64,000 nt of DNA from Hepsetus odoe. Taxonomy: Eukaryota > Chordata > Actinopteri > Characiformes > Hepsetidae. The notes beneath the pieces are model-generated. The model searched no databases and had not been told where the DNA came from. It saw only the letters and a program-made list of their open reading frames with translations. Location: contig CM029383.1 in assembly GCA_017165825.1 (NCBI GenBank), positions 11,393,719 through 11,457,718 of the forward strand, written 5' to 3'. The first letter of the stretch is position 1, and each line of letters opens with the position of its first letter. A program made the position numbers and the translations under genes. Shown piece by piece: positions 60,400-64,000 of this stretch.

Positions 60400-61790
60400 T
60401 AACAGTGCTGTGAAAAAGTATCTGAAAATGTAGTATAATGCAAAAGACAACCTGAAAAACAATGCAGTTTTCACATGATTCTGTGATTTATTGAAGCACA
60501 AAAACTCACCAACACTTATCAGACTAGCAATGGCCATGTCTTGATAAGTCTAAACATCAATAAAATACAACCGTACTAACAATGTGGTGGAGTAAACATG
60601 GAACATCATTAAATCTACCCAAGAGGGTCAAGCCTAGCAAATTTATTTCCAAGAACACATCAAAAGAAAAGTCTTAAAAATTAGACAAGCTTTTATGTTG
60701 CTGTTTATGTGTTGCTTAGTATTGGTTTTCAGCTTGCCACTCTCTCATGGATACCAGATAAGAGAATTATCACCATTTTAAAGACATTGAGCAAAAATGC
60801 ATAAAAGCTTACATAAAAAAAGCAACATAAAAGCTTGTCTAATTTTTGCTTAGACACTGTCATTGCCCCTTTGGGGTACTATAGGTTCAAAGAGTCAAAA
60901 GTCAAAAGTTAAAGATCTGGTCTTTTAGATCCTTAATGTAGCACTCCACATTCACAACCTCAAACAATACAACATGGTAGCAGTACTGTGACAGTGTGGG
61001 GATGTGTGGGGAAGGCAGGTTATCATTACAGAGGGATGTGAAAGAAGCTATCATACACATTGTGCAGCAGGGGACAGCTATTTAAAGCACCCAGGGAGCG
61101 GTGATGGGGACAGTACTTTGCTCAAGGGTACCTCGGGGCGACCTACTGGTCTGGGATTCAAACCCATGAAAGCCAGCTCCCTAACCACTAGGCCACCGCT
61201 GAAGGATTATTTCAGCCAGAAAGGACTAAAGGAGAATATCTAGGCATCAGTCTTTTATCTAAAGAACAATGGCTAAAATATTATGTAGCAACAAAATGAT
61301 CAAAAGCAAAAGAACGAATCCACCCCTGAATGCCTGAAACAAATAACATTAAGAGTTTGGAGCAGCCTAGTCAAAGTTCTGACCTGTAGCAGATTGACAT
61401 GTTTTCACAGGACCTGAAGTGAGCAAAATCCTATATTATCACTGATATAAACATTTTTTTTGAGGAGATTTAGCCAAAATTTCTTGAAAGTGATAGCAAT
61501 AATTGATCTCATATTACTGAAGCCATCTGATTACTGCTAAAGATATCACAACAAAGTATAAAGGGGCAATTCATTTGGACATGAGTTATACAATTATTGA
61601 TGATTTATGCTTTTCAGTAAACCATAAAATCATTTAAAAACTGAAAACTTTTGCTTTTATTATTTAATTTACTCAGGTTGTCTTTTGTGTTATACAAAAT
61701 TTTAGAATGTTTAGAAAAATTGTATTGCTGTACATAAATAGAAAATTGAAGAAACCTGGAAGGAGGCAAATACTTTTTCAAAGCACTATA
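60400..61790. mobile_element. Tc1/mariner-like element with AAAGTATTTG-type ends, decayed
   Basis: Left end AACAGTGCTGTGAAAAAGTA and right end CAAATACTTTTTCAAAGCAC form the terminal inverted repeats of a known vertebrate transposon group (ends CAGTGCTGTGAAAAAGTATT). The coding interior is unreadable. A SINE family B fragment is nested inside. Confidence 0.78.
61059..61203 (-). mobile_element. SINE family B, 3'-truncated, nested
   Basis: The minus strand starts CAGCGGTGGCCTAGTGGTTA, passes GGGTTTGAATCCC (box B) and GTACCCTTGAGCAAAGTACT, and stops near CTGTCCCCTGCTGCAC. The T-rich tail is absent. Confidence 0.82.
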
Positions 61791-61970
61791 TGTGCACCAA
61801 AGTGCTTTCAGTATTCTTATGGTTTGCTAACTTAGCAATAACACAGCACAAGAAATTCTATAGGGTGGGGAGAATGTTTTTTTTCATTTTTTTTTTTATT
61901 TATGGCAAAAGCTGAAGGCTTTAACTGAATAGTCAGAGTTGGCCACTCTTAAATAATTGGCTGTCCTTTA

Positions 61971-62233
61971 AGTGAAAGTGACAACCCTTGTCATTGCGAG
62001 GTCACAGCACAGCACAGCACACAGTGAACCACAACGAAATTGGACCTCTGCATTTAACCCATGCAAACACCGTGCAGCAGAGGGCAGCTATTGAAAGCGC
62101 CCGGGGAGCAGTGACGGGGACGGTACCTTGCTCAAGGGTACCTCAGGGCAACCTACTGGTGGGGAATCAAACCCACAATCTTCCGATGTGGGGACAACTC
62201 CCTAACTACTAGGCCACTACTAGGCCACTTCTG
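61971..62233 (-). mobile_element. tRNA-derived SINE, family B
   Basis: Near full-length copy in reverse orientation: tail GTGAAAGTGACAACCCTTGT, body GCGGTGCAGCAG-like, box B region GTGGGTTTGATTCCC, and head TAGTTAGGGAGTTGTCC. Part of the head (CCTAGTAGTGG) is duplicated. A possible short target repeat CCTTTA flanks it. Confidence 0.88.
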
Positions 62234-63430
62234 CCCTTTACTATGTCTAATTCAAAAACTGAAACATTCCCAATAACATCCCTTTGAATAGGCTGGCAAA
62301 ACATTAGGCTGAATAGTTGGATATATGGCAATGTCCTGATTTTTATGACATCATCATATAATTAAAACATGCTGTTTTGTAGCTTAGTTTCCATATAGCA
62401 CCAACCTCAACAGAGAAATGGATGGGATATTTTGAAACTTTAACAATATTAAACATACAACATCATTTACATTCATTTTAATCAGACTGTAGCTGCCACC
62501 TTTGCCTCTGCTTATTGCTTCATCATTCTCAATAAGACTTATAGCAGACCTTTTCTCTGTACTAAATCCACCAACTCTCCGAAGGCCTGAACCCACAGAA
62601 TTTAATTACCCCTGAAACACAAGGTCCCCACATCAGAGGCCGCACAGCGCAACGTGTCAGAACAGTGCTGGGAACAATTCACAGTGATTTAAAGGTGCCC
62701 CAAATGGAGGAAGGGGGGGTTGTTTTGTTTGATCCATAAAACTGCAGGCCTTTTGGACTTTTTTTTTTGTTTTGCCATGGCAGCCTGTTTTCTCAAATCT
62801 ATAAGGTTCTTTGTAAATCATGTTTAATTATTCATAATAATACTGGGTCAGTCTCTTGGGTCAGGTGACCTGTCCAGGGTGTTTCCTACCCTTTCGACCT
62901 GTGAGAGCTGGGCTCCAGCACCCCCTGCGACCCCAATTAGAACAAACGGCTATGAAAAAGATTGAGAGAGATTGATTGAGTGAATTGGCAATGATTAGAC
63001 TGCATGGTGATACTGTATACTTTAAACTACTTTATACCCTTTTTACATTAAATTAAAAAAGTAAATAATGAAAGATATACCCATTCATATGTATTTGTTT
63101 TTGCTTCTGTATTTTAAGGTATTTTCTTGAAAGATTTCAGTTTCAAATATTGCTTGATGAATTCATGCAGATTCATGCAACAGGGTAATTGTTATTATTA
63201 CTAAGATAATCTAAACTCTAAATTTTAGTATAATGTACATGATGTTAAGAACTAAGCTAACACGTTGTTAGATTAGAGTCAGCGTTCTTGATCTATGCAG
63301 AAATTATAACAAGTCCACCATCTATATAACAGTGGCATATTGTCAATTTCAGTATTAAAAATGTGTTAAGATATAATTGGGGTTTTATTTTCCTCACACA
63401 ATACTTGTATATACTGAAATATAGTCACTA
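62234..63430. other. Intergenic region with candidate regulatory island and repeat tail
   Basis: 62560-62720 is high-complexity, non-repeat-like DNA. 62865-62985 resembles the end of the 33560-type interspersed repeat (GGTGACCTGTCCAGGGTGTT and CACCCCCTGCGACCCC). The rest is AT-rich. Confidence 0.5.
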
Positions 63431-63434
63431 TATT

Positions 63435-63498
63435 TTGTTAGACCCTTCACTGCACCAGTGAAGGGTCTAACAATGGGTCTAAGGATTTAATCCTTAGA
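63435..63498. repeat. Two adjacent perfect hairpins
   Basis: Arms of 18 bp (TTGTTAGACCCTTCACTG) with a 3-base loop at 63435-63473, then arms of 10 bp (TCTAAGGATT) with a 1-base loop at 63478-63498. Confidence 0.95.
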
Positions 63499-63504
63499 TT
63501 AAAG

Positions 63505-63920
63505 CTGGACCTACCAATTCTGGTGTTCTCTGGCAAATGCCAGAAAAGCTCTATGGTGCTCAGGGCCCACTAGAGGATGTCGGGCCCTCAGGCCACCCTC
63601 TTGAAGTCTGTTTCTAATGGTTTGGTCAGAGACATTCATGCCAGTGACCCGCTGGGGGTCACTTGTAGGGACCTGGCAGTACTCATCTTGTTCCTCCTAG
63701 CACAAAGGAGCAGATACCCATCCTGCTGATGGGTTATGGACCTCCAATGGCCCTGTCCAGCTCTCCTAGAGTAACTGCCTGTCTTCTGGAATCTCCTCCA
63801 TGCTCTTGAGACTGGCAGACACAGCAAACCTTCTAGCAATGGCACGTATTGATGTGCCATCCTGGTGCAGTTGGACAACCTGTGCAACTAGGGTCCAGGT
63901 ATTGCCTCATGCTACCAGTA
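63505..63920 (-). pseudogene. Tc1-like transposase N-terminal part, frameshifted
   Basis: On the minus strand, text such as SRAWRRFQKTGSYSRRAGQG, HWRSITHQQDGYLLLCARRN and KMSTARSLQ belongs to the paired HTH region of a fish Tc1-type transposase. Upstream of this lies VVQLHQDGTSIRA-like text in another frame. The catalytic domain is missing, as the element is truncated at about 63505; its 5' terminus is beyond the window. Confidence 0.82.
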
Positions 63921-64000
63921 ATGATACCGACCCTAGTTAAATGCAAAACTAATGCCTGTGGCCTCCACCTGCAAAACCATTCCTGTTTTTGGAGTCATTT

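Overview
The window is vertebrate nuclear DNA, almost certainly from a ray-finned fish. The main gene has teleost-like synaptojanin 1 exons. The rest is dense with repeats typical of teleost genomes: Tc1/mariner elements, an RTE-clade LINE, and two tRNA-derived SINE families. The exact species cannot be read from the sequence. The SINE tail sequences suggest an otophysan lineage (characin or catfish type), but this is only a guess.

Region 1 to 25,128, minus strand: the 5' and central part of synj1 (synaptojanin 1). I resolved 27 coding exons from GT/AG splice sites. All junction phases are mutually consistent and give an open frame of 1,386 codons from the start ATG at 25,098 to the left window edge, where the last exon continues. 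The order is Sac1 phosphatase (exons 1-11), inositol 5-phosphatase (exons 12-18), RRM-like domain (exons 19-21), then the proline-rich tail (exons 22-27). Introns carry Tc1-type transposons (13.6-14.9 kb and 16.6-18.1 kb) and minus-strand SINEs.

Region 25,129 to 27,700: the regulatory head region. A CpG-rich block near 26.0-26.35 kb is the likely synj1 promoter, with three GC/KLF-like decamers spaced exactly 20 bp apart. About 1.1-1.2 kb away lies the divergent promoter of the next gene.

Region 27,770 to 32,006, plus strand: a complete five-exon SLC46-family transporter gene (SLC46A3-like, 466 aa), head-to-head with synj1, with a poly(A) signal near 32.2 kb.

Region 32,220 to 64,000: about 32 kb with no recognisable host gene. 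It holds an internally deleted RTE LINE (40.7-43.2 kb), several decayed Tc1/mariner elements (34.35, 36.9, 46.6, 58.0, 60.4 and 63.5 kb), five copies of a SINE (37.2, 49.05, 52.4, 61.06 and 61.97 kb; the 49 kb copy has an 8-bp target duplication), LINE 3' fragments, foldback structures, and several high-complexity non-repeat islands that are candidates for conserved regulatory DNA.

The two host genes have no shared pathway that I can see. Synaptojanin acts on phosphoinositides at synaptic endocytic sites. The SLC46 protein is a membrane transporter with a lysosomal-type dileucine signal. I found no novel multi-gene system. The most unusual items are the TG-repeat splice acceptor, the phased promoter decamers, the lineage-variable proline-rich repeats, and several perfect or near-perfect inverted repeats.
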